From contig CAYMTV010000001.1 of assembly GCA_964393525.1 (NCBI GenBank), positions 62,001-126,000 on the forward strand: a stretch of 64,000 nucleotides of DNA, read 5' to 3'. Below are positions 9,111 through 16,898 of this stretch, one piece after another. The notes under the pieces are model-generated. The model did no database searches and was not told the DNA's origin. It was given only the letters and a program-made list of their open reading frames with translations. The position numbers were made by a program, and so were the translations under genes. Within the stretch, counting starts at the first letter, position 1. Every line of letters begins with the position of its first letter. The DNA comes from CAYMTV01 sp964393525 (GTDB lineage: Bacteria; Patescibacteriota; Microgenomatia; Daviesbacterales; UBA10151).

Positions 9111-9140
9111 TTGACAAATACCTGACAGGATTTTTTCTAA
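9111..9140 (+). promoter_or_regulatory. Candidate promoter of the histidine kinase
   Basis: A consensus -35 box TTGACA (9111-9116) is followed after about 18 bases by TTCTAA. Transcription would start near 9147, upstream of both possible start codons (9172 GTG, 9202 ATG). Confidence 0.5.
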
Positions 9141-9171
9141 TTGAAAAAACCATTGCTGCAAGTCTCATAGG

Positions 9172-10233
9172 GTGTATACTTCAACCATCCAACCTCTCAA
9201 TATGAGAAACAGTTTAAAAATTCACTTTCCTGAACTTGTTAATGCCTCACCTGATCCGGTTTTGATAACTGACTCAAAAACACAGATTATTTATGTTAAC
9301 CCTGCCTGGCAGAATTTGACTGGTTATTCCTTTAAGGAGGGTAAGGGTAAAAACCCTAGATTTTTACAAAGCGGTAAAACTCCTAAAAGAATTTACAAAA
9401 TGCTTTGGAAAAAATTAGTAAAGGGCAAATCCTTTTATACAGATGAGGTAATTGATAAGAAAAAAGATGGAAGGGAGTATCAGACATTCTCTACCTATTT
9501 TCCAATTCAAAGAGGTAATAAAAATATTTTTTACGTCCAAATTCAACATGATGTTACCAAACAAAAGCTCGAGGAGCAAAGAAGAAAAGAGTTTCTCTCC
9601 CAGGCGAGCCATGAACTGAAAACTCCAGTCACCACTTTAAAACTTCTTTCTCAGGTTATTTCAAGAAAGCTTAAAGGAAAAAAAATTAACCTGGCAGAGG
9701 TAGCAGTAATGGAAAGGGAGCTGAATTACTTAACAAATCTTATTAATGAACTGCTTAACTTGTCACAAATAGAGATTGGCAAAGTGCACTTAAATTTAGA
9801 AAAAATTGATTTGGCAAAGCTTATCAGAGAAGTTACCGGTAGGATGAAGTTTTTAATAAATCGGCAGAAAATATCTATAGAAATTTTTAGGAGTTTGGAG
9901 GTTTTGGCTGATAAATACCGTTTAGAGCAGGTGCTGATAAATCTTTTGACCAATGCTTCAAAATACTCGCCTGGTAAAAGCGTGATTACTGTCAGCTTAG
10001 AAAAGAAGGGTAAATACGCTTATGTTTCTGTTGCAGATTACGGGGAAGGGATACCTGCAAGTAAACTGCCGCTACTTTTTGACAAGTATTATCAAGCAAA
10101 TCTTAAAAAAATTGGTTTTGGATTAGGCCTTTATATTTCAAAAGGAATTATTTTAAGACATAAAGGCAAAATTTGGGCAGAGTCAAAGTTAGGAAAGGGA
10201 AGCACTTTTTACTTTTCCCTACCTTTGATTTAA
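9172..10233 (+). CDS. PAS-domain sensor histidine kinase
   Basis: A 353-residue soluble two-component kinase; no membrane segment is visible, so it senses an internal signal. The PAS domain spans about residues 18-130. The phosphoacceptor is His147 in SHELKTP. The ATPase domain has the N box with Asn261 (NLLTNASKYSP), DYGEGIP (289-295) and GFGLGL (315-320). The PAS helix reads GKNPRFLQSGKTP, like the LOV motif but with Pro where the photoactive Cys would be, so it should not sense light that way. No response regulator lies next to it. The GTG at 9172 gives the longest form; the ATG at 9202 is an equally good start, and neither has a clear ribosome site. Confidence 0.92.
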   Translation: MYTSTIQPLNMRNSLKIHFPELVNASPDPVLITDSKTQIIYVNPAWQNLTGYSFKEGKGKNPRFLQSGKTPKRIYKMLWKKLVKGKSFYTDEVIDKKKDGREYQTFSTYFPIQRGNKNIFYVQIQHDVTKQKLEEQRRKEFLSQASHELKTPVTTLKLLSQVISRKLKGKKINLAEVAVMERELNYLTNLINELLNLSQIEIGKVHLNLEKIDLAKLIREVTGRMKFLINRQKISIEIFRSLEVLADKYRLEQVLINLLTNASKYSPGKSVITVSLEKKGKYAYVSVADYGEGIPASKLPLLFDKYYQANLKKIGFGLGLYISKGIILRHKGKIWAESKLGKGSTFYFSLPLI

Positions 10234-10370
10234 ACCTCCACGAAATGCGGTTATGAGCACTCTTGAAGATTAAGGAAGGACAAGAAATTAGTGCAAAATT
10301 AGAAGGAAAAGAAAAAATAATATTTTCTTGATAATGTAAAAGATTTGATCTACCCTTAAATTAATACCCT

Positions 10371-11381
10371 ATGTTATCTGCCCAGGAGCTTAAAGACAAA
10401 CTTAGGAATATGAATTTAATTTATGTTTCGGATAAAAGGCCTGGGATTATGCGGCAAAAAATTGGGAAGGGGTTTAGGTTTTATGACTGGAGGGGTAAGG
10501 CAATTGTAAACAATGCAACAATTTCCAGAATAAAAAATTTAACCATCCCTCCTGCCTGGGAAAACGTCTGGATTTGTGCATCTGCCAAAGGTCACCTTCA
10601 GGCAACAGGCTATGATGAAAAAGGCAGGAAGCAATACATCTATCATGAAGCCTGGGTTAAGATGTGTCAGGAGGATAAATTTAATAAAATGGCTTTTTTT
10701 GGTACTGTCTTGCCTAAAATCAGAAGGCGAGTTAAAAAAGACCTATCTTTGAGAGGTCTTCCCAGAAAGAAAGTTATCGCTACAATTGTTTGGCTTTTGG
10801 AAAAAACTTTTATTAGGGTAGGAAACGATGAGTATGCCAGAGAAAATCATTCCTTTGGACTGACTACTTTAAGAAATAAACATGCTCGAGTAGAAGGGGA
10901 TAGGGTAAAGCTTGAGTTTGTAGGTAAAAGCGGGGTTAAGCATATAGTGGATTTTTCTAACCCAATAGTAGCCAAAATTGTTAAAAAATGTATTGAGCTT
11001 CCAGGATTCGAGCTTTTTCAATATATCGATGAGGAAGGGAAAAAACAGGTGGTTGATTCAGCGGATGTAAACAATTATTTAAAAGAAATTACCGGTGAGG
11101 AAATTACTGCAAAAGATTTTAGAACCTGGGGAGCCACACTTTTATCTGCTTCAACGCTCCATAAGCTAGGGCATCCTGAAAATGAAATCGATCTAAAGAA
11201 AAATATCAAAGAAGCAGTCAAGAAAACTGCTGCTTATTTAAGGAATACCCCATCAGTCTGCAAAAATTATTACATTCATCCGAGCGTTTTTAAAAGTTAT
11301 CTAAACAATTCTTTGCATAAATTCTTTAGTAAAAGCACACACCAGGAGTTAGCTATAATTGCCCTGCTCCAAGCTGTTTGA
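10371..11381 (+). CDS. DNA topoisomerase IB
   Basis: A 336-residue type IB topoisomerase of the poxvirus/bacterial kind, which relaxes supercoils through a 3'-phosphotyrosine intermediate. Motifs in order: IPPAWENVWIC (59-69), GHLQATGYDEKGRKQYIYH (74-92), FIRVGNDEYARENHSFGLTTL (split at 147-167), KDFRTWGAT (248-256) and CKNYYIHPSVF (297-307). The catalytic Tyr is most likely Tyr301, just before IHP, and the expected Arg residues are at 149 and 251. Length is normal for bacterial members. It is a single gene without an operon. These enzymes are scattered among bacteria, so gain by transfer is possible but cannot be shown here. Confidence 0.95.
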   Translation: MLSAQELKDKLRNMNLIYVSDKRPGIMRQKIGKGFRFYDWRGKAIVNNATISRIKNLTIPPAWENVWICASAKGHLQATGYDEKGRKQYIYHEAWVKMCQEDKFNKMAFFGTVLPKIRRRVKKDLSLRGLPRKKVIATIVWLLEKTFIRVGNDEYARENHSFGLTTLRNKHARVEGDRVKLEFVGKSGVKHIVDFSNPIVAKIVKKCIELPGFELFQYIDEEGKKQVVDSADVNNYLKEITGEEITAKDFRTWGATLLSASTLHKLGHPENEIDLKKNIKEAVKKTAAYLRNTPSVCKNYYIHPSVFKSYLNNSLHKFFSKSTHQELAIIALLQAV

Positions 11382-11404
11382 TATATTTTGCAGTAGTTGA
11401 CCCA

Positions 11405-11453
11405 TTCGACTTCGCTCAGGGTCGAAGACAATACTGAGTGAAATCGAAGTATT
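11405..11453 (+). repeat. Intergenic palindromic repeat
   Basis: Two inverted repeats lie back to back: TTCGAC (11405-11410) with GTCGAA (11421-11426), and AATACT (11430-11435) with AGTATT (11448-11453). The core TTCGCTCAGGGTCGAAG is of the same kind as the GC-rich element at 37553-37595 (CGACCCTGAGC). The last two bases double as the start of a -35 box. Confidence 0.65.
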
Positions 11454-11480
11454 GACATTTGGATAATCTTCGGGTAATAA
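11452..11480 (+). promoter_or_regulatory. Promoter of the PUR-like gene
   Basis: A consensus -35 TTGACA (11452-11457), exactly 17 bases of spacer, and -10 TAATAA (11475-11480). Transcription would start near 11487, giving a leader of about 60 bases with the Shine-Dalgarno GGGGGTGA at 11530-11537, ten bases before the ATG. The -35 box overlaps the end of a palindromic repeat. Confidence 0.7.
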
Positions 11481-11547
11481 TATATTACAATTCAAAATCT
11501 TCTTAGGTTTGGGATGAGTATTAAGGGAAGGGGGTGAGCATTAAGGC

Positions 11548-11775
11548 ATGGAACTTAAAAAACCAATAAAGTCTTCAATGGTTAAGGCTGGTAAAAGAAA
11601 CTTTTTCTTTGATGTTTATATAGCTTCTAATTCTAAAAAGTACTTAAAGATTACACAAACTCAAGTACCAAGAGAAGGGGAAGAGAAAGGTCAAAGGAGT
11701 TCTTTTATACTTTTCCCAGAAGACGTCCAAAACTTTCACACAACTTTGTCTGAAATGATTGGAGCTGTAAGTTAA
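11548..11775 (+). CDS. PUR-like nucleic-acid-binding protein (DUF3276 type)
   Basis: A 75-residue basic protein. The order of conserved parts fits the single PUR repeat of DUF3276 proteins, common in Bacteroidetes and spirochaetes: VKAGKRNFFFDVY (residues 12-24), KYLKITQTQ (31-39) and a C-terminal helix after FILFPEDVQNF (51-61). Such proteins bind single-stranded nucleic acid. The start is supported by a good Shine-Dalgarno site and a consensus promoter, which suggests steady expression. It stands alone, with repeat DNA upstream. The family call rests on motif memory, not a search. Confidence 0.72.
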   Translation: MELKKPIKSSMVKAGKRNFFFDVYIASNSKKYLKITQTQVPREGEEKGQRSSFILFPEDVQNFHTTLSEMIGAVS

Positions 11776-11838
11776 TTTAGATCGCACACCGGTGTGCAAA
11801 TATCAGTAAAATCAGTACAAACCAGTAAGTTTTGTAAA

Positions 11839-12339
11839 TTAATCTGAGGTAAATTTAATAAGCGCTTTATCGCCTTCGTTAATTTCTTTGTCTAACAGGT
11901 TTTTTTCCTGCTTTTCATTTAAGAAAAGCTTAAGCGTTCCATTTTCTTTATCACAAAGTCTCTCTCCATCTCCTGTTATTAAACAATCTTTTGTTAATTT
12001 CATAGGCAAAGTTTTGAAGAAATCATCCCAGGTAATGCCTTCTTTTTTAACATGAACAATGGTGGGATCATCTGAAGTGATGAGCCCTTCGGTCTCTTGC
12101 TTCGCAATAAAAACGTCTGCAGATTTATTGTGATATTTAGAGTTTTTAAAGCTTCTGGTGATATTGTCTGTAACCATAGTAAATGATGCTTTAATATTAA
12201 CTTCTTTTTTTGTGGTAGGTGTTGAAACAACTGCAGTTTTCCCTGAAGAAAGTTGATAATTTTGGGTACTTCCTAGAATAAAAATGCCTACAATAATAAT
12301 TGTCCCAATAATTAAGATGATTATTAAGGATGCTCTCAT
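11839..12339 (-). CDS. Membrane-anchored extracytoplasmic protein, unknown
   Basis: A 166-residue protein with a single N-terminal membrane segment (residues 4-24, Ile-rich) and a Lys/Asp/Thr-rich outside domain. No catalytic motif or family is recognised. Two Cys residues (in KDCLITGDGERLCDKE) lie ten residues apart and could form a disulfide. The start at 12339 follows a TACAAT box by seven bases and has no ribosome site. It is transcribed toward the PUR-like gene, leaving 63 bases between the stops. Confidence 0.7.
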   Translation of the reverse strand: MRASLIIILIIGTIIIVGIFILGSTQNYQLSSGKTAVVSTPTTKKEVNIKASFTMVTDNITRSFKNSKYHNKSADVFIAKQETEGLITSDDPTIVHVKKEGITWDDFFKTLPMKLTKDCLITGDGERLCDKENGTLKLFLNEKQEKNLLDKEINEGDKALIKFTSD

Positions 12340-12346
12340 TAATTAG

Positions 12347-12352
12347 ATTGTA
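12347..12352 (-). promoter_or_regulatory. -10 box, leaderless type
   Basis: On the minus strand TACAAT ends seven bases before the ATG at 12339. No Shine-Dalgarno sequence fits between. Confidence 0.5.
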
Positions 12353-12370
12353 CACTAAGAGACTAGTCGA

Positions 12371-12835
12371 TTAGATTCTTCTTCTAATAATTTGTACCGG
12401 AAGAGGGTTAGGGAAGCTGCCTTTTTCTACGGCAGATCTTATTGTTTCAACTAGAAAATGACCCTTACTTCTAAAAGTAGCTTTGGAAACAGTATAAATT
12501 GTAACTGGACCGTCCACGAGTCTCAATACATTTCCTCTGCCCAGACTTTTGGGATCAACTTGATGATTGCCAACTGCTACGGAATTAAGAGAGCCTGTTT
12601 CATCTAAAGAAAAACCAAATGTTTCTCCAAAAGGGGAAGTTAAACGGTGAGCCAAACCTGTATCCACTACATCATTGCCGTATCTATTAAGTATAAGCAC
12701 TGATCCATCAGGCAGTTCTTCACGCTTTAATCTCCCATTAGTCCCAGGTACATCTGTTCCTGCCCTATCGAATAATTCATTAGAGGTTTGATAAGCCGAG
12801 TCTGGAAGTGGCCTATCTGGTATTTGGATGGACAT
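12371..12835 (-). CDS. Unknown soluble protein
   Basis: A 154-residue protein without signal peptide or membrane segment. It is rich in Arg, Asp, Gly and Pro and poor in Lys, unlike most neighbours. The middle (PDGSVLILNRYGN, then SPFGETFGFSLDETG) looks like a short run of beta strands. No family is recognised. The gene ends 31 bases before the start of the next leftward gene, but the -10 box in that space suggests separate transcription. Confidence 0.6.
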   Translation of the reverse strand: MSIQIPDRPLPDSAYQTSNELFDRAGTDVPGTNGRLKREELPDGSVLILNRYGNDVVDTGLAHRLTSPFGETFGFSLDETGSLNSVAVGNHQVDPKSLGRGNVLRLVDGPVTIYTVSKATFRSKGHFLVETIRSAVEKGSFPNPLPVQIIRRRI

Positions 12836-12918
12836 AAGCTATTAAATTTACAAGATTTTTGTAAGTTTACCTTAATGACTAGATAATAAAAAAGTAAGAT
12901 ATAATCGTAAGATTAATC

Positions 12919-12946
12919 TTGCTCTTGTATCTTTACAAGATATAAT
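12919..12946 (+). promoter_or_regulatory. Leaderless-type promoter with overlapping palindrome
   Basis: A perfect TATAAT (12941-12946) ends six bases before the ATG at 12953, so transcription should begin at or next to the start codon. A weak -35 (TTGCTC, 12919-12924) is 16 bases upstream. The spacer contains the inverted repeat CTTGTA-tctt-TACAAG. Confidence 0.6.
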
Positions 12947-12952
12947 CTATTC

Positions 12953-13630
12953 ATGCGCTCATGGACGCTTTTAATTTTATTGCTTTTCTTAAATGCCTGG
13001 ATTTGGAGGATTTTGAATTTAAACCCGATGGTCTTTTCTCTACTTATTATTACCTCAATATTAGTTTTTAAATCATACCTAGATCGTAAAAACCAAACAT
13101 TTTTTTTGGCTTCGATTATAATTTTTTGCTTGCTTACTATTATGCAGTGGCAAACTACCCAAATCCAATCGCATACAGATTTAAGTAATGACGATCAAAG
13201 AATCCATGATATAAGGGTGCGACTCTATCACTCAAAAATCCATTTAATTAGACTTTTAACTGCCAAATTTTCTTTGGTTAATTTTTTTGAGGGGGATTTT
13301 GCAACTGCTTCTTACCGGCTTCAAAGGAATTTTTTTGAGACTCTTGATCCTAATGTTTATTTTTTTGGAGGGCATCCCAGGGAAAGAGTCTGGGCAAATG
13401 ATTTTGAAAAGTTTAGTTGGCTTTTAATTTTACCTTTTTTGGTTGGGATATATCTATTTTGGAAAAAGAGCGATAGATTTTTAAAGACAGCATTTTTGTT
13501 TTCTTTAATTATTTTTTCCTATTTTGGTCATAGAAACCAATTGGGTCCATTCCTGCTTTTCCCATTTATTATTTTATGCATTTTTGAAGGTGTAGTATTT
13601 TTCTTAAATTATGCAAGACAAAAAAGTTGA
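12953..13630 (+). CDS. Small multi-pass membrane protein, GT39 partner
   Basis: A 225-residue protein with about five membrane segments, related to the 208-residue protein at 3116 by position, length and pattern. After a polar stretch (SNDDQRIHDIRVRLYHSK) comes NFFETLDPNVYFFGGHPRE, then a membrane segment with LPFLVGIYLFW. The second part resembles an internal region of the following GT39 enzyme (SPRNLFFEGDP, then VVPFLIGIF), so the small protein looks like a non-catalytic fragment of such an enzyme. The stop overlaps the next start by 20 bases. Family unnamed; an accessory role for the enzyme is inference. Confidence 0.78.
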   Translation: MRSWTLLILLLFLNAWIWRILNLNPMVFSLLIITSILVFKSYLDRKNQTFFLASIIIFCLLTIMQWQTTQIQSHTDLSNDDQRIHDIRVRLYHSKIHLIRLLTAKFSLVNFFEGDFATASYRLQRNFFETLDPNVYFFGGHPRERVWANDFEKFSWLLILPFLVGIYLFWKKSDRFLKTAFLFSLIIFSYFGHRNQLGPFLLFPFIILCIFEGVVFFLNYARQKS

Positions 13631-15224
13631 ATTTGTATTTTTAATATTAATTATTCTTTTTGGGGCCTTTATCAGACTTATTAGTTTAGAGACTAGTCCC
13701 AATGGCTTCTATGTTGATGAAGCAGCAACCGGTTACAATGCTTGGTCAATATTACTGACCGGAAAAGATGAGTATGGTAAGCAGTTTCCTCTAGCATTTA
13801 GGTTTTTTGGATCTTTTACTCCTCCTTTGTATACATATTTAACAGCCCTAGTATTTTTCTTTTCCGGACCAACAATTTTTGCAACCAGACTTATTTCAGC
13901 ATTGTCAGGTATTGCGATAATCCCTATAGCCTACTTTTTTATCAAAACCTTAAATTTTAAAAAGAATAAGTGGATGCCACTTATTGGGGCCTTTTTAATA
14001 GCAATTGCGCCTTGGAGTATTTTTTACTCCAGAATCGGATATGAAGTGCATTTGGCATTTACCGTTTATAGTTTAGGTGTTTTATTTATTGTTTTAGGTT
14101 TAAATAGATCACTTTTTCTAATACCGGGTTTTAGTTTAATCTCACTCTCCACTAACATTTACCACGCCCAAAAACTTCTCGCCCCGCTTACTATAATATT
14201 TTTTTCCATAGTTTTTAAAAATTTTATACTACAAAAAAGTCATATAAGAAATTTTTTGATTGGGGTTTTGGGTTTTGGAATATTTTTTATTCCCCAGCTT
14301 ATCTTAATGTTTACTCCGGCAGGTACAACAAGGGCTCTGGCTACTTTATATACCGGACAAAATCCTGCAGAATTTTTAAGGGAATTTTCTTCCCGGTATG
14401 TCAGTTATTTTTCACCCAGAAATCTTTTTTTTGAAGGGGACCCGGATCTTCAAAGGTCAATACCGGACCTTTCTGTTTTATATCCCTGGATGGTGGTACC
14501 CTTTTTAATTGGCATTTTTGCTTTACTGCGGCATCCGGATAAAGAAAAATCCAAATTTTTAATAATGCTAGCTGCGTTGACTCCTATACCCGCAGCTTTG
14601 GCTGGTGATCCATTTTCTTCCCAAAGATCTTTACCTCTTTTGCTGCCTGTAATTGTAGCAATCTCACTTGGTGTAGCTCAAATATTAAAAAGCAAATACA
14701 AGTTTTTTTGGGTTTTGCTATTTTTTATGTTTACCTCCATTTCTTTGATTTATTTATACCGATCATTTGCTGTTTTACTTCCTAATGAGAGAGCTAAAAC
14801 TTGGGGGTATGGATACAGGAAGTTAACAGATGAAATTAATAAAAGACCCGACCAAAAGTTTACTATTGATCCCAGTCGGCTAAAACCTCCCTATATTGAG
14901 CTGGCATTTTTCCTAAAATATCCACCACAAAAACTTCAAGCAAGATTCAGCGATGAATTTAAAGATAAGTATTATCACCAAACTAATTTTGAGAACAATT
15001 ACGAACTGGAAAAAATATCAATCCGACCTTTCTTCTGGCAGCAGGATCTATGCAAAGATCAAATCTTAATTGGAGATGAGTATGCATTTTCGGAAAAACA
15101 AATTAAAGAATATTTTTTAGTAAAAGAATTTGAAATTAGAAGCCCAATCGATGAGATTATTTTCATAGGTTATAAAACAAACCCGAAGATATCTTGTAAG
15201 AAATCCTATAGCGAAGCTAATTGA
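13611..15224 (+). CDS. GT39-type membrane glycosyltransferase
   Basis: A 537-residue GT-C enzyme of the ArnT/PMT type. The first outside loop has NGFYVDEAATGYNAWSIL, with the acidic DE pair typical of catalysis, then FRFFGSFTPP. About ten membrane segments follow, with a middle loop SPRNLFFEGDPDLQRS and the marker SSQRSLPLLLP. The C-terminal 150 residues are soluble and carry KYPPQKLQARF and DLCKDQILIGDEYAFSEKQI; the enzyme at 3739 has the same marks. It overlaps its small partner gene by 20 bases. The sugar donor is presumably polyprenyl-phosphate linked. Confidence 0.88.
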   Translation: MQDKKVEFVFLILIILFGAFIRLISLETSPNGFYVDEAATGYNAWSILLTGKDEYGKQFPLAFRFFGSFTPPLYTYLTALVFFFSGPTIFATRLISALSGIAIIPIAYFFIKTLNFKKNKWMPLIGAFLIAIAPWSIFYSRIGYEVHLAFTVYSLGVLFIVLGLNRSLFLIPGFSLISLSTNIYHAQKLLAPLTIIFFSIVFKNFILQKSHIRNFLIGVLGFGIFFIPQLILMFTPAGTTRALATLYTGQNPAEFLREFSSRYVSYFSPRNLFFEGDPDLQRSIPDLSVLYPWMVVPFLIGIFALLRHPDKEKSKFLIMLAALTPIPAALAGDPFSSQRSLPLLLPVIVAISLGVAQILKSKYKFFWVLLFFMFTSISLIYLYRSFAVLLPNERAKTWGYGYRKLTDEINKRPDQKFTIDPSRLKPPYIELAFFLKYPPQKLQARFSDEFKDKYYHQTNFENNYELEKISIRPFFWQQDLCKDQILIGDEYAFSEKQIKEYFLVKEFEIRSPIDEIIFIGYKTNPKISCKKSYSEAN

Positions 15225-15281
15225 AAATACCTTAATTTTTAAGCATTAAATGCCCCGTATTTTAATGGAACTTTTCAATAG

Positions 15282-15287
15282 TATAAT
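15282..15287 (+). promoter_or_regulatory. -10 box of nnrD
   Basis: TATAAT ends 13 bases before the ATG at 15301, implying a leader of only a few bases. It lies downstream of the alternative starts at 15250 and 15265, which argues against them. Confidence 0.5.
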
Positions 15288-15300
15288 ATACGAAAAGTCT

Positions 15301-16164
15301 ATGGATGATCATAATTTCCAGATAAAATTACCTGCTCGGCCAAACGATGCCCATAAGGGGAAGTTTGGAAAAGTGTTGGTTATTGCAGGATCTAGAAATT
15401 ATCCAGGCGCCGCCTATCTTAGCGCAATGGGTGCATATAGAGTGGGAGCCGGACTGGTGACATTGGCTGTAGGGGAAAGTATTTATCCGATTGCTGCATC
15501 CAAAACATCCGAAGTAACATACTTGATACTTGATGAAGATGATAAAGTACTTGGCCCGGCTGCATTAGTTAAAATAAAAAAACAGATTGGGGATTATGAA
15601 ATTTTAGTTATTGGTCCGGGGTTGGGTCAGCGCCCCCAAACTGTTGCATTCCTAAAGCAGTTACTTAAAATTTGTAATGGGAAAAAGTTAGTTATAGATG
15701 CAGATGGATTAAATATCCTATCAAACATAAATCACTGGTGGGAGGAATTTGAACTTAATGCAATACTCACCCCCCACCCGGGGGAATTTAGCAGATTAAC
15801 AAATTTACCGATCCAGCAGATCCAAAATAACAGAGAAAGTTTGGCGCGAGAATATTCCCAAAAATGGAACCAGACAATTTTACTAAAGGGGTCAAAAACC
15901 GTGATTGCCTCAGATAGGGAAATAAAAGTTTTACCTTTTGAAAATCCGGTCCTGGCGACTGCCGGAACGGGTGATATTTTGGCAGGAGTCATTGCAGGTT
16001 TTTTAGCCCAAGGCTTGAGATTATTTGATTCAGCCTTGACTGGAGGGTATATTCATGGTCTTGCCGGGGATCTTGCCCGGGCTGATTTTGGTGATACCGG
16101 TGTTTTAGCAAGCGACCTGCTTTTATATTTGCCAGTTGCAATTAACAATCTCAAAAAAAGTTAA
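15301..16164 (+). CDS. nnrD: ADP/ATP-dependent NAD(P)H-hydrate dehydratase
   Basis: A ribokinase-fold enzyme that repairs hydrated NADH and NADPH. Motifs from the ATG at 15301 (287 residues): LPARPNDAHKGKFGKVLVIAGS at the start (22 residues, given here only as its two ends LPARPND and VIAGS), GPGLG, DADGLN, TPHPGEF, LLKGSKTVI and ATAGTGDILAGVIAGFLAQG, the last holding the catalytic Asp. The N-terminal epimerase domain found in fused bacterial versions is absent. The start at 15301 is preferred because a TATAAT box lies just upstream and the family begins near LPARP. The next gene starts one base after the stop. Confidence 0.92.
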   Translation: MDDHNFQIKLPARPNDAHKGKFGKVLVIAGSRNYPGAAYLSAMGAYRVGAGLVTLAVGESIYPIAASKTSEVTYLILDEDDKVLGPAALVKIKKQIGDYEILVIGPGLGQRPQTVAFLKQLLKICNGKKLVIDADGLNILSNINHWWEEFELNAILTPHPGEFSRLTNLPIQQIQNNRESLAREYSQKWNQTILLKGSKTVIASDREIKVLPFENPVLATAGTGDILAGVIAGFLAQGLRLFDSALTGGYIHGLAGDLARADFGDTGVLASDLLLYLPVAINNLKKS

Positions 16165-16165
16165 T

Positions 16166-16888
16166 ATGCCACAATTTATTACGAAACTTATTAGAAGTGA
16201 GGAGATAGCAGATGGAACCAAAGCTTTCTTATTTGAAAAACCTCTAGGTTTTGAGTTTCAAGCCGGTCAATATTTAAATTGGAGATTAATGAATCCCCCG
16301 GAAACTGATGAGGAAGGTACCAGAAGATTTTTTTCAATAGCCGCCGCTCCTTTTGAGCCATATCTTATGATTGCAACCAGAATGAGGAACACTGCTTTCA
16401 AAAGGATCTTAAACAATATGCAGACGGCGGATGAAATTGAGATTTTTGGTCCCTCCGGTCAAATTGTTTTACACGAAGATTCAAATATCCCGGCAGTTTT
16501 TTTAACCGGCGGAATTGGAATAACTCCTTTTAGAAGTATCATGCTTCAGGCAGATTACGAAAAACCGCCACATCAGATTTATTGTTTTTACTCAAACAAG
16601 AGACCGGAAGATACCGCATTTTTTGAGGAGTTGGTTAAACTGGATCAAAAAAATCCTAATATTAAGTTAATTATGACGATGACGGAAATGGAGAAATCAA
16701 CCCAAAGTTGGGAAGGAGAGACGGGATATATTACAAAAGAACTGTTGTATAAATACTTAAATGATTTAAGTAGACCCTTATATTATATTGCCGGGCCCCC
16801 AGCTATGGTTGAAGCGATGGAGAAGATGCTAATTGAAACAGGGATTGAACAAGAAAAAATTAAGACGGAAAATTTTTCAGGATATTAA
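16166..16888 (+). CDS. Ferredoxin reductase-like FAD/NAD(P) oxidoreductase
   Basis: A 240-residue flavoprotein of the ferredoxin-NADP reductase fold. FAD is bound through RRFFSIAAAP near residues 49-58 and NAD(P) through VFLTGGIGITPFRSI near 111-125, with the terminal YYIAGPPAMVEAME block. There is no Fe-S domain, so it would pass electrons to a separate partner. It starts one base after nnrD, with the ATG at 16166 chosen over an upstream start inside nnrD. The pairing with a NAD(P)H repair enzyme suggests shared regulation, not a shared reaction. The partner is unknown. Confidence 0.85.
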   Translation: MPQFITKLIRSEEIADGTKAFLFEKPLGFEFQAGQYLNWRLMNPPETDEEGTRRFFSIAAAPFEPYLMIATRMRNTAFKRILNNMQTADEIEIFGPSGQIVLHEDSNIPAVFLTGGIGITPFRSIMLQADYEKPPHQIYCFYSNKRPEDTAFFEELVKLDQKNPNIKLIMTMTEMEKSTQSWEGETGYITKELLYKYLNDLSRPLYYIAGPPAMVEAMEKMLIETGIEQEKIKTENFSGY

Positions 16889-16898
16889 ATCTTGCATT

